A stretch of DNA of 64,000 nucleotides, taken from assembly GCA_911728455.2 (NCBI GenBank), contig OU452235.1, positions 8,858,351 through 8,922,350 on the forward strand, read 5' to 3'. The stretch is from Marthasterias glacialis. Its lineage: Eukaryota > Echinodermata > Asteroidea > Forcipulatida > Asteriidae. Each line of letters starts with the position of its first letter. Position 1 is the first letter of the stretch. Both the position numbers and the translations under genes were made by a program. The notes beneath the pieces are model-generated. The model was not told the origin of the DNA. It made no database searches and was given only the letters and a program-made list of their open reading frames with translations. This document shows, piece by piece, positions 1 to 9,757 of the stretch.

Positions 1-30
1 GCTAAGACGGAACTACCTACGATCGAGGGA
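1..30 (+). CDS. possible partial exon of the PLEKHM1-like gene at the window edge
   Basis: The first 30 bases read openly as AKTELPTIEG and are followed directly by a good splice donor (GTAAGA at 31). The phase is 0, which fits the phase-0 start of the next exon at 1009. The piece is too short to recognise by homology and its left end is outside the window, so this rests only on the donor and the phase. It could equally be chance intron sequence. Confidence 0.3.
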
Positions 31-74
31 GTAAGACATTTCTTTTACAAGACCTAACATATTCTTTCTTTTCT

Positions 75-235
75 AGACTTTCATTATTATTATTTAAAAA
101 CGATAACACTTCAGGCAGAAATATTTCAAGGACAGTTTTCTACCATCATCATCTTTATACCATGTAAGGTACAATGTATATATAAATATGTGAACAGTTA
201 TGTTTTTCTTCACCAATGTTGAGCTGGGGCTTTGA
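75..235. repeat. partial copy of the TTAA-type MITE seen whole at 5916-6270
   Basis: The right end carries the ACCAATGTTGAGCTGGGGCT terminus of the element at 5916-6270. The interior shares the motifs around the CTTTATACCATGTAAGGTA stretch. The other terminus is degraded. Further fragments of the same family appear near 15035-15145 and 31630-31720. Confidence 0.6.
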
Positions 236-359
236 ATCACCGAAAATTTAAATTTGCTTGATGGAAAACTTTTACCAGGGGAACCAGTTACTGAGAAAAT
301 ATGCAGGGGTGCACACATGTTAGGTTGTGAGTGATCAACAGGATTGTGCATTTTTAATA

Positions 360-590
360 GAGGTTAAATTTGCATTGGGGTTAAAGAGTATTATTACTGT
401 TTTACCCGTACACTGCTGTGTGTTAAGCACTGTATACTCGGTACTTTCCTGAGTCCTGTAAAAACAAAAATCCACAGGATAATCTTTGGGTGGGATTCAA
501 ACCAACGACCTTTGCCATTCTAGAGCAGATGTCTTACCTTTTGACCACCAAGCTTGCCCAGTAGCTAAAGGCAGTTTGGATCCTATATTT
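360..590 (-). mobile_element. tRNA-derived SINE, family A (monomer)
   Basis: Read on the - strand, this holds a degenerate tRNA-like head (box A-like, then a GGTTTGAATCCCAC-type box B). A body follows with the motif AGTGCTTAACACACA and a tail resembling the CCCGATGCAAAA..TACATC end of other copies. Related copies are at 6768-7125, 16350-16682 and 40975-41260. It looks like a dead retroposon and not a tRNA gene, because no clover-leaf can be closed. Confidence 0.65.
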
Positions 591-661
591 TATTATTAAA
601 GGATTGTTCGATGTTGGGAAAATCTCTGAGATTTGTCAGGTTGTACTTTTCAAGGGTTTAA

Positions 662-866
662 AGGGGCTGTGTTGTCATGGTTATAGCAGCCCCTGTGGCT
701 GTGCATGGAAAGATGAACTCTCAACCAGATACTGTACTCGTGCGCTTGTGGTCAAATCACAAAGGGTGCTGTGTTTGTCAAACTGTGATGTGACCATCGG
801 CACACACACGCGCATAGTAACTGGGTTTTTTCCATTTACTGCTATAATCATAACGGCACAGCCCCT
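662..866. mobile_element. MITE, family M1, with TTAA target duplication
   Basis: This is a 205-bp element with imperfect terminal inverted repeats of about 30 bp (AGGGGCTGTG at the left, CACAGCCCCT at the right). TTAA flanks it on both sides (658-661 and 867-870), as in piggyBac-type transposition. No transposase is encoded. Other copies are at 45983-46187 (intact ends) and about 21849-22055 (right end decayed). This copy is inverted relative to those two. Confidence 0.8.
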
Positions 867-1008
867 TTAAATGTTGATGGCTTTTGGTTAGTATTTGGTT
901 AGATGAATACATCCTATGTTTTCCTAGCTTTCTATCCTTTCATCTGGTTTCCCTTAACCCTAATCCCTCCTAAGCTTCTCGCAATATAATCCTCCTTATC
1001 TTCTCTAG

Positions 1009-1113
1009 GCTCGAAGCTCTCGTATATCTCAATCGTCCGATCTCGATGACTTCCCGTCGGACTTTGAGGTAATTCCATTAAGTACCTCACCAACATCACA
1101 ATATGCGGATGCT
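1009..1113 (+). CDS. PLEKHM1: PLEKHM1-like exon, Ser/Asp-rich linker before the RH domain
   Basis: The acceptor is TTCTCTAG before 1009. The exon reads ARSSRISQSSDLDDFPSDFE and onward in phase 0. Two donors are usable: GTAATT at 1069 (20 codons) and the stronger GTAAGT at 1114 (35 codons). Both leave phase 0, so both isoforms would stay in frame. The encoded linker is not a recognised domain. The identification rests on phase, on position and on the open frame. Confidence 0.6.
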
Positions 1114-4100
1114 GTAAGTCTCCCTTAATCCAAGAGCAAAGTCATGGACTCTACTTCTTTTCGTTATCGTTAATTATTTCCCTCAAATTAGCGAGCTATT
1201 TTAAACTGGGATGGGATGAGGAATGTAACTTTGGTATAATTCTAGCAATGTTCTTATCCAGAAAAAAAGAATTTTGTTAATATCGCAAGAGCTCATAACG
1301 GAAAAAATAATCAACATTTGATTCAAATGTACTCTGAAGGAGTGGAGATGGTTTTAGGGTCAGGAATTCTTAAGCGTAGGTAACAAGGCATTCTGAATAC
1401 TGGGTTAAAAAGCACCTTATGTACGCCTTATACATACGCCTTTTATTATTATTCAATTTTTAGATGATATATTTTTGTTGAAATCTTTGTCTGCTTAGTT
1501 CTAAAATTGTTGAGTTTCGGCAACCATGCTCTTTTTATGTTCTGGCAAGAAGGGAACCACTGAAAAGTGGTCAGTCTTTTCTACATAAAAAAAAAGTGTC
1601 CCGGCCACTTGCTTAAGAAGCATACATAGTTTTTTTTACATATATATTTTTTAAAGATAGTTCTTTTCTCTCTTTTGACGACCATGACTTTGCTCTTAGC
1701 TTCTTTTTTTTTCATTGTATGTAGCATTCCTTTGCATGAAATTTGGTTGTTTTTTTTTTGTTTTTTTTTAAGCTTCAATACCAAGTGCAGGCACAGCTTT
1801 GGTGACTTATCGATCCGAACCTGATGCCCAATTTGCAGCATTAATTTTGTCACACTTTTGTTGGTTAACTGAATGGGTTATTTTTTATCTCCATTTTGTT
1901 TTTGTTGAACAGCTTTTGTGTTTACTCAGTTTTTCAGTTTTTCTTTTTGGCATGGAGAAATTGCTTTTGTGTTCATTCTCAAAATTAATTGATTAAACGT
2001 CCAGACAGCGCTGCCTTGTTTAAGATTGAGCCAGGAATCGGCGTACATTTAGGAGTGTTGTCGTCAGATAGGGCTGCGCTTACTGCGGAATTCTGCATAA
2101 ACAGTCACACTTCTCTGCCTCAAGGTTCAGTGCCAAATTTCTGGGCCAGCTACGTAAGTGTAAAACTCACAGGAGTATGAAGTACATATGCACGCACACA
2201 AGTAAGCAAAATTTAGTTGTTTACCTATGAGATATGCTTAAACACTATTAGGGATTGTCTCAAATAGGAACATGCTAAATGGGTCGTAAAGTATTCCAGC
2301 AGGTATACGTGGACTGGTTCGTTACATTGGACCTCAAAATGCCACAGCAAAATTCTCCCATATAGGTATGTTTCCATAGTTCCGCACAATTTTGCCGTCT
2401 AGCAGAAAGTTCTGGAGGTCCAGTGGATTGCAGGCACATACCTACAAGAATGTTCTGTCACGCCTAGAGCGTGCCCGACTTTTTAGACAAGCGTAGATTC
2501 TTCTGCTGCCGTAAGCTTCCACGGCAGAGCCCTGGCATTGGGTCCTGGCTTGGACCCTGTGCATTGTTTGTGATACCCTAGGCCCTGTTGGTAATTTCAA
2601 ACCAAATGCATGGCCTGGAAAACGTCACTTTTATCTTTTTTCAAAAAAGTATTTCAAGAATCAAATGATGGACTAAACAAATTGGCTGGTAACGGGTATG
2701 TTGTGTTGGTGTTGATCATGTTTTGATTATGTTACAGCGAACGCAATCTCTTCTTGCCATGGTTACGGAGATTGGTAGAGAGAAAGGTCTTGATCGTCAG
2801 AACTACCAGTGTAAAGGATGTTCAAGACCTGTCGGAATCAGTAAGTCATCAGCAGACATCTTATTTTCAATACATTGAGTCTATGGAATCCAAAATGAGG
2901 CTTGGTTCCAAGCTCCCCCGCCTCCCTCTCTCTGTCTCTTCCTCGACTTAAGATGAGGAATAGCACTTGAATACCCCCAAATTACTGTTATTTTGATTGC
3001 CTTAATGGAAATAAGGCCAAAGGGACTGTGCACAAAATCACTATGTGTCAATATGATGAAAACAGTGTTAATCAAGTGTTTACCACGACTATCTCATAGT
3101 TTATGGCAAGGCTAGAGTATGTAACTACGATGGGTGTTATTATTGCTATGAGTGTCATCAAGATGATGAAGCCATCATTCCAGCGAGGATCCTCTACAAC
3201 TGGGACTTCAGGAAACACAAAGGTACAATCACATCAAGAGAAGCTTATTAAGGAGTCTTGCAAAGTTCTCCAAAACTTTTAAGGTCGTACATAGACACCC
3301 ACCCCCCTCCCCCAAGTAGTTCTTATAACATTTTTTGTGCATGTCAGTATTAATGTGCGTTAGTAAAGTGCTCATAGTACAACCCCCCCCCCCCCCCCCC
3401 CCCCGCCAACCACCACCATCACAGTTTAAACAACGTGATTGCCTGTTAGTTTTTCAGGTATGCTTATTCTTTCGTTTCTTCTGTTTAGTCCACTGTAGAA
3501 ATATCAACATTTTTTAAAACATCATCTAAAGCTGTACACAGTCTATGACAGTCCCTCCTCTTTTTTCACTTGTTTTGGTGGTGTTGTTTTTTTGCAATAC
3601 TTCCTATAAAAATGCTGTTGGGGTTTGATTATGTCTCACTGACCATTTGACAGGACTACCACATTGACAGGAACATGTTATTGTTTTTGGTTTTAATTTG
3701 GTACAACAGAGGTTTGGCAAAAGAGGGCCCACAATAACGCGTCACTCAAGCTATGTACTGCAAAGCCAGGACATCTGACGTCATTCATTTGAGTATCATG
3801 TTCTCACTGGAACATTTTGATTGTATTGTTGTTTGTATTAGTTGCCGTCCACACCAAGTCGTTTCTCCAGCAGATAGAAGCAATGCCTCTGATAGACATC
3901 AAGGAATGCAATCCATCGTTGTACAAAGCATCTCCTGAACTCAACAGCATCATGGTGAGAAGATTCTCATTGCCAATGGAAATATGTCTGTCCTCATCTT
4001 ACGCCTCTTGCCTTTTTAAAACTTGCAAACTTGGTACTACATGTATTTTACCCCAATGTGCCGACGTGACGTTGTCACACTTGCATCCACATGTTTACCA

Positions 4101-6744
4101 ATTTGAGACAAGTTGTGGGGCTGCCAATACATCAAAAGATAAGCATCTACTCTAACTCAACGGATGGTTCACTTTAGCATCGGATAAACTTTTACGTGTC
4201 AAGGTAGTATGGCGCACATACTGTAACTCTTTTTACTTCCTTGTCGTATTTCGTTTACAGACGGTACGATCACAGCTGAAGTACCTCAAGGCATACTTGT
4301 TTACATGTAAGAAGTCTGTGGCTGAAGAACTGCGTAAAAAGGTCTGGCCAAGGGAGTACATGCTAGATCACGTCCACCTATACACGGTTCAGGTACTCGA
4401 TAAGGGGTGTAATAGGATATGGTGTGGGTGTGGTGGGGGGAAACTAAGGAGACCAAAGACCAAGATTTGGGTGGAGATGGAGAGAGAATGGATACTTGTT
4501 GGACCATAAACATACTTTTCACTCACACGTTAGCTGTGGAATGAGGTGCATGTTGGTCTAGTTAGTTACAAAATTTGTAACAAAATTTGTGAACAGTATT
4601 TGCGAAGTTGTCGTATGTGCTGCTGCACACAGTCCAAGAAAGATATCAGGTAGTCTTTGTTCGAGATGCCCTTTTTGTTTATATTTGTCGATCCTTCGCC
4701 AAATAAATGAGGGCATTATCTCGCTTTATTGGTCACATTTTACACCACTTCACATCATATATCAAGGGGGGGGGTAAGATGATGGATGAGATAAACTGGA
4801 GTGGGTGGAGGAGGGGGTTTCTTGGTCTTGAAAGGGTGGTCAAGGTTGCAGGGTTGAACTTGTTTCTGCTCAAAGACTGTCTCACTAATGAGTATTATGC
4901 CTGGCATAAGCAGGGGGCAGACAAGAATGGTTATACCATGCCAAGTAGTTTTGTCTTGAATGTATTGTGATGGTTGTAGATTAAAGTGCAGATTATGGTA
5001 ATAGACCGATCCATTAAGCCCCGCCTACCTTAGCAACTGCCTAGCAACAGCACATGGTGTGACTTTCTTGCCACGATTGAGGGGTAGTTCGGTTGCGGCC
5101 ACACACGTATTGGATACACACACAGACATGGTTCTCGTGAACGGTATAGATTTAGTTTCGTGGCCTTTTGAGCAGTGCCTTGACTCCAAAGAACAGTGCA
5201 GACAGGAACACTGTTAAACCACTTTTACACAACTGTACAAGAACCATTGCTGTGGGATTTGCGCCACCAGAAATACGAAAAATTTAAAACAAAACGAAAG
5301 TTAGTACAGTTGTGTGTGCCGTTGTGTGTCAGAACAATGGCGGCGGTTTGTTTACTTTTCTAATGGGATTTTTAACGTGTCGGACTTTTGGCAGACTTGT
5401 TAAGGCTGTGATTGGTCAGTACGTTAGTAGGCGGGGCTTAATGGATCAATCTGTTGGTTGCAGTCCTTAATTGATGAGGAAAGAATGATTACTTGTAGGT
5501 GTTGAGGCAAGCAGATGATATTTTGAGAGATGAATTTGTCCAGACAAACTTAGTCATTAATGTCATTCCAATGTTGGGTTTGGACAGGATTTCTTGCAAG
5601 TGCAATCTGGAGTCCTGCTTCATTTCTTGAGGAAGGTCATCGTGTTTGCCGCTAAACATGTCCAACAGTGTGGACTCTGCAGCCAGAAGGGCTTCATCTG
5701 CCTCATATGTGAAAGCCCAAAGATTATTTATCCATTTGATACCGATCTGACAGTCAGGGTAAGTACGGAGATGACGGAAGAGTTTTGTAAATTTTGTTGT
5801 CTTCTGATTTCTTATGGTCAGTTCTTCGTCTACCTGAGAAATATTTATGTTTAAAACGCTATCAACATTGAGGAAAATTATGTTTCCTTTTCAACATTTA
5901 CAATATTCTCTTTAAAGCCCCAGCTCAACATTGGTAAGAAGAAAAACATAAGTGTTCACAGATTTACATATACCTTACATGGTATAAAGATACTGACGGT
6001 AGACTACTTCCCTTGAAATATTTCTGCCTTAAGTGTTATCGTTTGTAAACAATAAATGAAATAAGATCCAAAATTAGTTTTCGCCTCAGTGAGATAAAAA
6101 CTCTACCTTTAGGAATGCGTACAAAAATGCTGAATGCATTTTTACCGCTCTTGCAAATGAAACAACAAAATGAGCTGACATTTTCACAGGTTGGTTTTGT
6201 TACAAATATCTTGATTTGTGCAAAGAATGGAAGCATTTACAGTCAGTTTACCAATGTTGAGCTGGAGCTTTAAAACTAGTATTAGTATGCATGTCCTGGA
6301 ATACAATATATACATGTCCAAAACCCCATAATGTATCATCATTTAAAGTAGAGGTTTGCCTGAAACAATAAAGAAAAAGTATTTGATTAGTTTCAACTTT
6401 AACTTATTGTTTGTCTGAAAGAATGTTAAAGATGGGGAAAAAAGACATTTGAATAAATAAATAAATAAAAATAATGCTAATCAATGTTGCATTAATTGGA
6501 GTTTTGAGTTTTGTCTGGTTTTGGCATGAAGCGTCACATATAATAAACCTCATAAATGCAGTTAAATCCCATTTAACAAGGCTAGCTTGTCTTTATATTT
6601 CAGTGCGAAACATGCAAGACTGTTTTCCACAAGGCCTGCAAAGTAGACACAACTCCTTGCCCAAAATGTGAACGTCGTCTATTAAGACGACGTCAGTTAG
6701 AATCCTCGCCGGAAGATCTGGATTTTGCATCTCCATTCACGTGA
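1009..6744 (+). CDS. PLEKHM1: PLEKHM1-like protein, C-terminal part with the Rubicon-homology domain (7 exons; 5' part outside window)
   Basis: Joining exons 1009-1113, 2738-2840, 3100-3222, 3842-3954, 4261-4392, 5588-5758 and 6604-6744 gives 888 nt, an open frame of 295 residues ending in TGA with all phases compatible. The product is the Rubicon-homology (RH) domain found in PLEKHM1, PLEKHM3, DEF8 and Rubicon. Zinc-ligand pairs are visible in order: CKGC, CYYCYECH, CGLC, CLIC, CETC with a following His, and CPKC. Motifs such as IIPARILYNWDF and CETCKTVFHKAC are closest, from memory of the family, to PLEKHM1. In vertebrates this domain binds Rab7-GTP and PLEKHM1 links late endosomes and autophagosomes to lysosomes. 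The RUN and PH domains expected upstream are outside the window. The basic tail after CPKC (ERRLLRRR) is a little Rubicon-like, so PLEKHM3 or Rubicon remain alternatives. Confidence 0.85.
1114..2737 (+). other. intron of the PLEKHM1-like gene
   Basis: This is 1.6 kb of T-rich intron with poly-A/T runs at 1587-1770. One open stretch at 2025-2153 has splice-like borders and is listed separately as a possible exon. I see nothing else I can name. Confidence 0.6.
2025..2153 (+). CDS. possible additional or alternative exon of the PLEKHM1-like gene
   Basis: A 43-codon open block starts after TTGTTTAAG with a pyrimidine-rich approach, and ends at a strong donor, TAC|GTAAGT. Start and end are both phase 0, exactly what the neighbouring exons (ending 1113, starting 2738) require, so it could be included or skipped without a frame change. 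The peptide (IEPGIGVHLGVLSSDR and onward) is not low-complexity, but I do not recognise it in PLEKHM proteins. Chance or a decayed repeat are alternatives. Confidence 0.25.
2738..2840 (+). CDS. PLEKHM1: PLEKHM1-like exon, start of the RH domain (first zinc pair CKGC)
   Basis: Acceptor TGTTACAG, donor A|GTAAGT, phase 0 in and phase 1 out. It encodes the helix RTQSLLAMVTEIGREKGLD, then NYQCKGCSRPVGI, whose two cysteines open the zinc-binding RH domain. The GLD-QNY-C-GCSRP pattern is characteristic of PLEKHM1 and DEF8-type RH domains. Confidence 0.88.
3100..3222 (+). CDS. PLEKHM1: PLEKHM1-like exon, RH domain (CNYDGCYYCYECH)
   Basis: Acceptor CTCATAG, donor AAAG|GTACAA, phases 1/1. It encodes IYGKARVCNYDGCYYCYECH followed by QDDEAIIPARILYNWDF. 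The cysteines and histidine are zinc ligands, and the PAR-ILYNWDF motif is the most conserved signature of the RH family. Confidence 0.9.
3223..3841 (+). other. intron with a poly-C run
   Basis: This is a 619-bp intron of the PLEKHM1-like gene. It has an uninterrupted C run of about 22 bases from 3381 to 3402. I see no recognisable element otherwise. Confidence 0.6.
3842..3954 (+). CDS. PLEKHM1: PLEKHM1-like exon, helical middle of the RH domain
   Basis: Acceptor TGTATTAG, donor ATG|GTGAGA, phases 1/0. It encodes VAVHTKSFLQQIEAMPLIDI and then KECNPSLYKASPELNSIM. The I..MPLIDI..CNPSLY pattern matches the family's 'PLI-l-NpsLY' helix between the two zinc modules. Confidence 0.87.
4261..4392 (+). 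CDS. PLEKHM1: PLEKHM1-like exon, helical middle of the RH domain
   Basis: Acceptor CGTTTACAG, donor CAG|GTACTC, phase 0/0, 44 codons. It encodes RSQLKYLKAYLFTCKKSV with the conserved 'TC' helix, then EYMLDHVHLYTVQ, which aligns with the 'yl-e--h-ysv-DL' segment of PLEKHM1 and Rubicon. Confidence 0.87.
4393..5587 (+). other. intron holding an inverted-repeat element
   Basis: This 1.2-kb intron contains the inverted-repeat element at 5008-5447 (listed separately) and a G run at 4767-4775. I see no other feature. Confidence 0.6.
5008..5447. mobile_element. 440-bp inverted-repeat (MITE-like) element
   Basis: GATCCATTAAGCCCCGCCTA at 5008 is repeated inverted at 5427-5447, giving 21 bp of perfect terminal inverted repeat, with weaker pairing a few bases beyond. 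The interior is richer in CpG and in a GGCGGTTTG-type sequence than the surrounding intron. No coding capacity is visible. It is probably a non-autonomous DNA transposon. No clear target duplication could be read. Confidence 0.7.
5588..5758 (+). CDS. PLEKHM1: PLEKHM1-like exon, second zinc module (CGLC..CLIC)
   Basis: Acceptor GGTTTGGACAG, donor AGG|GTAAGT, phase 0/0, 57 codons. It encodes DFLQVQSGVLLHFLRKVIVF, then HVQQCGLCSQKGFICLICES and a YPFDTDLTVR tail. The C..C-x-KGFIC-x-IC pattern followed by PF is the diagnostic second zinc module of RH proteins. Confidence 0.92.
5916..6270. mobile_element. MITE, family M2, with TTAA target duplication
   Basis: This 355-bp element has near-perfect terminal inverted repeats of about 24 bp (AGCCCCAGCTCAACATTGGTA at the left, its complement at the right with one mismatch). 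TTAA flanks both ends (5912-5915, 6271-6274). It sits in the last intron of the PLEKHM1-like gene. No transposase frame is present. The TTAA duplication points to mobilisation by a piggyBac-type enzyme, by inference only. Confidence 0.82.
6604..6744 (+). CDS. PLEKHM1: PLEKHM1-like terminal exon with stop codon
   Basis: Acceptor TTATATTTCAG, 46 codons plus TGA at 6742-6744. It encodes CETCKTVFHKACKVDTTPCP then KCERRLLRRR and a 17-residue acidic tail ending in SPFT. The CxxC..H..C and CPKC ligands close the last zinc site of the RH domain. Vertebrate PLEKHM1 ends soon after this site too, so the stop is well placed. Confidence 0.92.
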   Translation, partial: CETCKTVFHKACKVDTTPCPKCERRLLRRRQLESSPEDLDFASPFT

Positions 6745-6767
6745 TCAACCAATGATGGTAAGATATT

Positions 6768-7125
6768 TAATAGATGTAATAATTGCATCGGGGATAAAGA
6801 ATATAATTTTGGGGTTTTACCCTACACCAGTACACCGATGTGTGATAAGCACTGTATACTTCTGGATTCCTGCGGTAAAAAAATACACAGACATACAACT
6901 CAGGTTGGATTCAAACCCGTGACCCCCGCCATTCTAGAGCAGCTGTCTGAACCACTAGACCACCGAGCGTGCCTGATGACGAGAGGACAGTTTGAATCTG
7001 TCATTTTTTATCTGTGTAAAAATTGCATCGAGCACGATGAATATTAGTTTGGGGCTTAGCTCTTACACCCATGTGTGTGTTAAGCACTGTTTACTCAGTG
7101 CTCCTGGGGTCCTGTTAAAACACCC
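6768..7125 (-). mobile_element. tRNA-derived SINE family A, tail-plus-full dimer
   Basis: A full copy (6768-7000; box B-like GGTTTGAATCC on the - strand) is preceded on the - strand by a second 3' tail (about 7012-7125) with the same AGTGCTTAACACAC motif. The same dimer layout is seen at 16350-16682 and 40975-41260. It begins only 24 bases after the PLEKHM1-like stop codon, so the 3' UTR is largely made of SINE. Confidence 0.65.
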
Positions 7126-7505
7126 AAGCCCTCGTCTGTGTTTTGGGAATGTTTTTGACAGCATTGGTAAACAAATTGTTTACATTTTCTTTCTTGATAA
7201 TAGTCGAATGGGAATCCCGTAAAGAGAAAAAGCATAGTTTTGTTTGTTTGTTGGTTTATTGTTGTTTTTTTAAAGAATACATTAATTCTTATCTTCTAGT
7301 TTTCAAGAAAAAAGCCATACAGCCAACAAATTTCATCAAATTTCATCAGAGCTTTTTTCGCAAGTGCATAATTAGGTTTGTTTCAGTTGTGGTGGTCGAA
7401 ATAAGCAATGGTTATTTTTTTATGGATTGATTGATTGACTGATTGATTTTATTTATTTATTAATTTTTTTTTGGGGGGGGCTCTACAAATGGTATTTGTA
7501 CGTCT

Positions 7506-7590
7506 TTGATTGATGGAAATTGACAGCATCGATTGATGGAAATTGACAGCACTGATTGATGAAAATTGACAGCATTAATTGATGGAAATA
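7506..7590. repeat. about 23-bp tandem repeat, 4 copies
   Basis: GATTGATGGAAATTGACAGC recurs at 7508, 7531, 7554 and about 7577, the last copy diverging. A short minisatellite with no coding value. Confidence 0.8.
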
Positions 7591-8004
7591 TTTCTCTGGG
7601 GTCTGGTACTGTTATGAGCTCTATAATCAATGAGCTATCAGATTGTAACAAATCTTTTCCTTTGTCTTTAGACATCACAGAGAGTTCACAGCTACAATGC
7701 TTTACATTGTTCATTGTCCAAACCATTCAGATGGCTGACCATGAAAAAAAATGACCACAGGACGTCTAAGATGTCAACTGAGCTGCCCCACTTCTACTCT
7801 CCTGCTTGGGACGTTGTTATTGCTAAAATCTTGGGTTACAGTCTTAAGTATCAAGATAGGGTTTATTTAGCTGTACTTTTACTGTGTTGTGTAAAGTTGG
7901 ATACACTATTTAATTCCTTATAATGTTGGGGGCAAAATTCAGGGCTGTTATGTTCATCTATGTTATTTTTTAGAACTATTTCACCTTGGTACTGTCTGCC
8001 TGTT

Positions 8005-8200
8005 CAGTATCATCCACTGTGGTTTTGAATGATAAGCTATGACAGCCTGCAATTTGATATCATGTGGTGAATGCATCTACACAGTAGGCACATATTCCTC
8101 CATGGTTTGTGTGCGTCTGTGCCACTACAGGCAACCCTATAACAGTTGAATGGCTTCAAATGGTTTGTTCACTGGCTGGAAAATGTGACAAAGAGTGGGA
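8005..8200. repeat. interspersed repeat, family D
   Basis: It contains the shared motif CATCCACTGTGGTTTTGAA followed by CAGCCTGCAAT and, about 100 bp on, AACAGTTGAATGG. Similar blocks lie at 31830-32130, 43258-43440, 47578-47740 and, as a short inverted piece, near 17083-17105. Some copies begin and end near CCTCCTA / TAGGAGG, so this is probably a MITE family. Confidence 0.55.
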
Positions 8201-8769
8201 GGTTTGGTATAAAATTAGATTGGGAATAAACACTAACTGTAATACAAGTGGCGTAACTTAACAGGCTCCCTGATGGATGCCCGTCCCCCTCCCACACCAA
8301 ACCCGCCCAACCCCCATTCGAAATGTGGACCTTTGGGATTGAATTACCATAATAAAATATTACATTTTATAAACTTTTATTTAGTACCATAACTTGAATA
8401 TTCAAAACTATTTTTCTATTTACACACAATGTAATTTTTGTGTACTTCCACAGTGGATAGTACGCATTTTTAGCAAGGTCCTCATAGTTACGGGGGGAAT
8501 GAAAAATGCCAACACAAACTACAGTTAAGTTACCAGAAGTGCCCCCCCCCCCCGAAAAATGGCGCCCTCTTGTGCCCCTCAAAATTGACCTTACTTACGC
8601 CGCTGTGTAGTACTCGTGAAAACTGATGAAAAAATACAAGTGACATGTAAAACTGTTTTTAATAACCACTGTGCTATATACACGATGTGCTGAATTGTCG
8701 ATTGTCTGGCAATCTTAAGTTATAAAATACAAAATACAATCAAATTCTTTTGGTTTATTGAATTGTATG

Positions 8770-8775
8770 AATAAA
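8770..8775 (+). terminator. candidate polyadenylation signal, PLEKHM1-like gene
   Basis: AATAAA lies 2.0 kb after the stop codon and is followed within 30 bases by T-rich and TG-rich sequence, a plausible downstream element. A second AATAAA is at 9097-9102. Either could be used. Confidence 0.4.
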
Positions 8776-9096
8776 GTGTCTTTTTGTGATTTTGTGAGGT
8801 GTTTTTTTATGAGCCATAAGTTTGAAGACTTGAAAGGCCAATGTTTATGGAAGAGTAAAAATTTCTTTTAATCACCTTTCTTTCTTTTTTTCTTTTTTAA
8901 ATAAACCCGGAAAATTCTGTTTGAATTGGTCTTAAATTTGTTGAGAGAATAACATTGAACAATCTTAGGTTATGTTTTTATACTTGTGTAACTTTATAGT
9001 TTCAACTGCAAACTCTTTAATAATATTTTTCTCCAAAGATGTAAATCCGCACATTCCAAGCCTAGGTCATAGGTTTCTCTGCTAATGTTGCAAAGC

Positions 9097-9102
9097 AATA
9101 AA
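9097..9102 (+). terminator. second candidate polyadenylation signal, PLEKHM1-like gene
   Basis: AATAAA on the + strand, the last before the converging gene's own signal at 9749-9754 on the other strand. Confidence 0.35.
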
Positions 9103-9748
9103 GTATTACTTTGAATCAGGTTAATGTGGAAGTATTTACAAAAACAAAAATAAATGTAAATTAACATTATTAATAAACTGATTTATAATTTATGCAATGA
9201 AAAATTAAACTTAAAGAGAAATGCTATGTTGAATGACGTATTGATGCAGTTTTATTTATAAATATCTTTTGGGTTGCACTCCACTTTTGGGTTTTTATGA
9301 AGGACCTAAAGACCTTTTTTGATGCTACATTTACTCAGTTACAGCCGTGAGTTTTGCTAATCGTGGTTGGCAAAAGTATGGGCAGCCTTCACTGCAAAAA
9401 ATTCAACAGTTTATTGTTTGACCAATAATGCTATCAAATTATTATCCATACATCAGTGTATGGGCAAAAACACAAATAATATTCTTTATCCCCGATACAA
9501 AAATTAACATCTACATTTGTTTTTCAACATCTATTATAATATCCATTCCAAATTAACAATACAAAAAACTATTATCCAAAACAAAAAGTAAACTTTTACT
9601 TAAATTTTTAAACCTTGTTTTACTGACAAGGGCAAATTTTTGCCAAATCCATTTTGTACATTTTGTGATACTCAAGCCCTCCCAATCCAAATGTTTGTCA
9701 ATGTTTGCAAACAAAAGAAAGGTCTATACCGTGCAAGTAATGCGCATT

Positions 9749-9754
9749 TTTATT
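9749..9754 (-). terminator. candidate polyadenylation signal of the 10116-11606 gene
   Basis: AATAAA on the - strand, 362 bases past the stop codon of the unknown gene. It is the first AATAAA on that strand after the stop, which makes it the best candidate for the 3' end. Confidence 0.5.
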
Positions 9755-9757
9755 CGG

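Larger units (their letters stand above)
6745..9102 (+). other. 3' UTR / downstream region of the PLEKHM1-like gene
   Basis: No coding exon is seen here. The region holds a SINE dimer (6768-7125), a short tandem repeat (7506-7590), a repeat of the D family (about 8005-8200) and two candidate polyadenylation signals. The true transcript end cannot be fixed from the sequence. Confidence 0.5.

Noticed and set aside
3381-3402. Homopolymer C, G and T runs (also 18924, 33406, 35574, 63777) as regulatory or structural signals
   Set aside because: Scattered in introns without other context. Length may also be affected by sequencing error.
4297-4509. Extension of the PLEKHM1-like exon past 4392
   Set aside because: The frame stays open by chance. 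The donor CAG|GTACTC at 4393 fits the phase of the next exon and the family alignment ends there.
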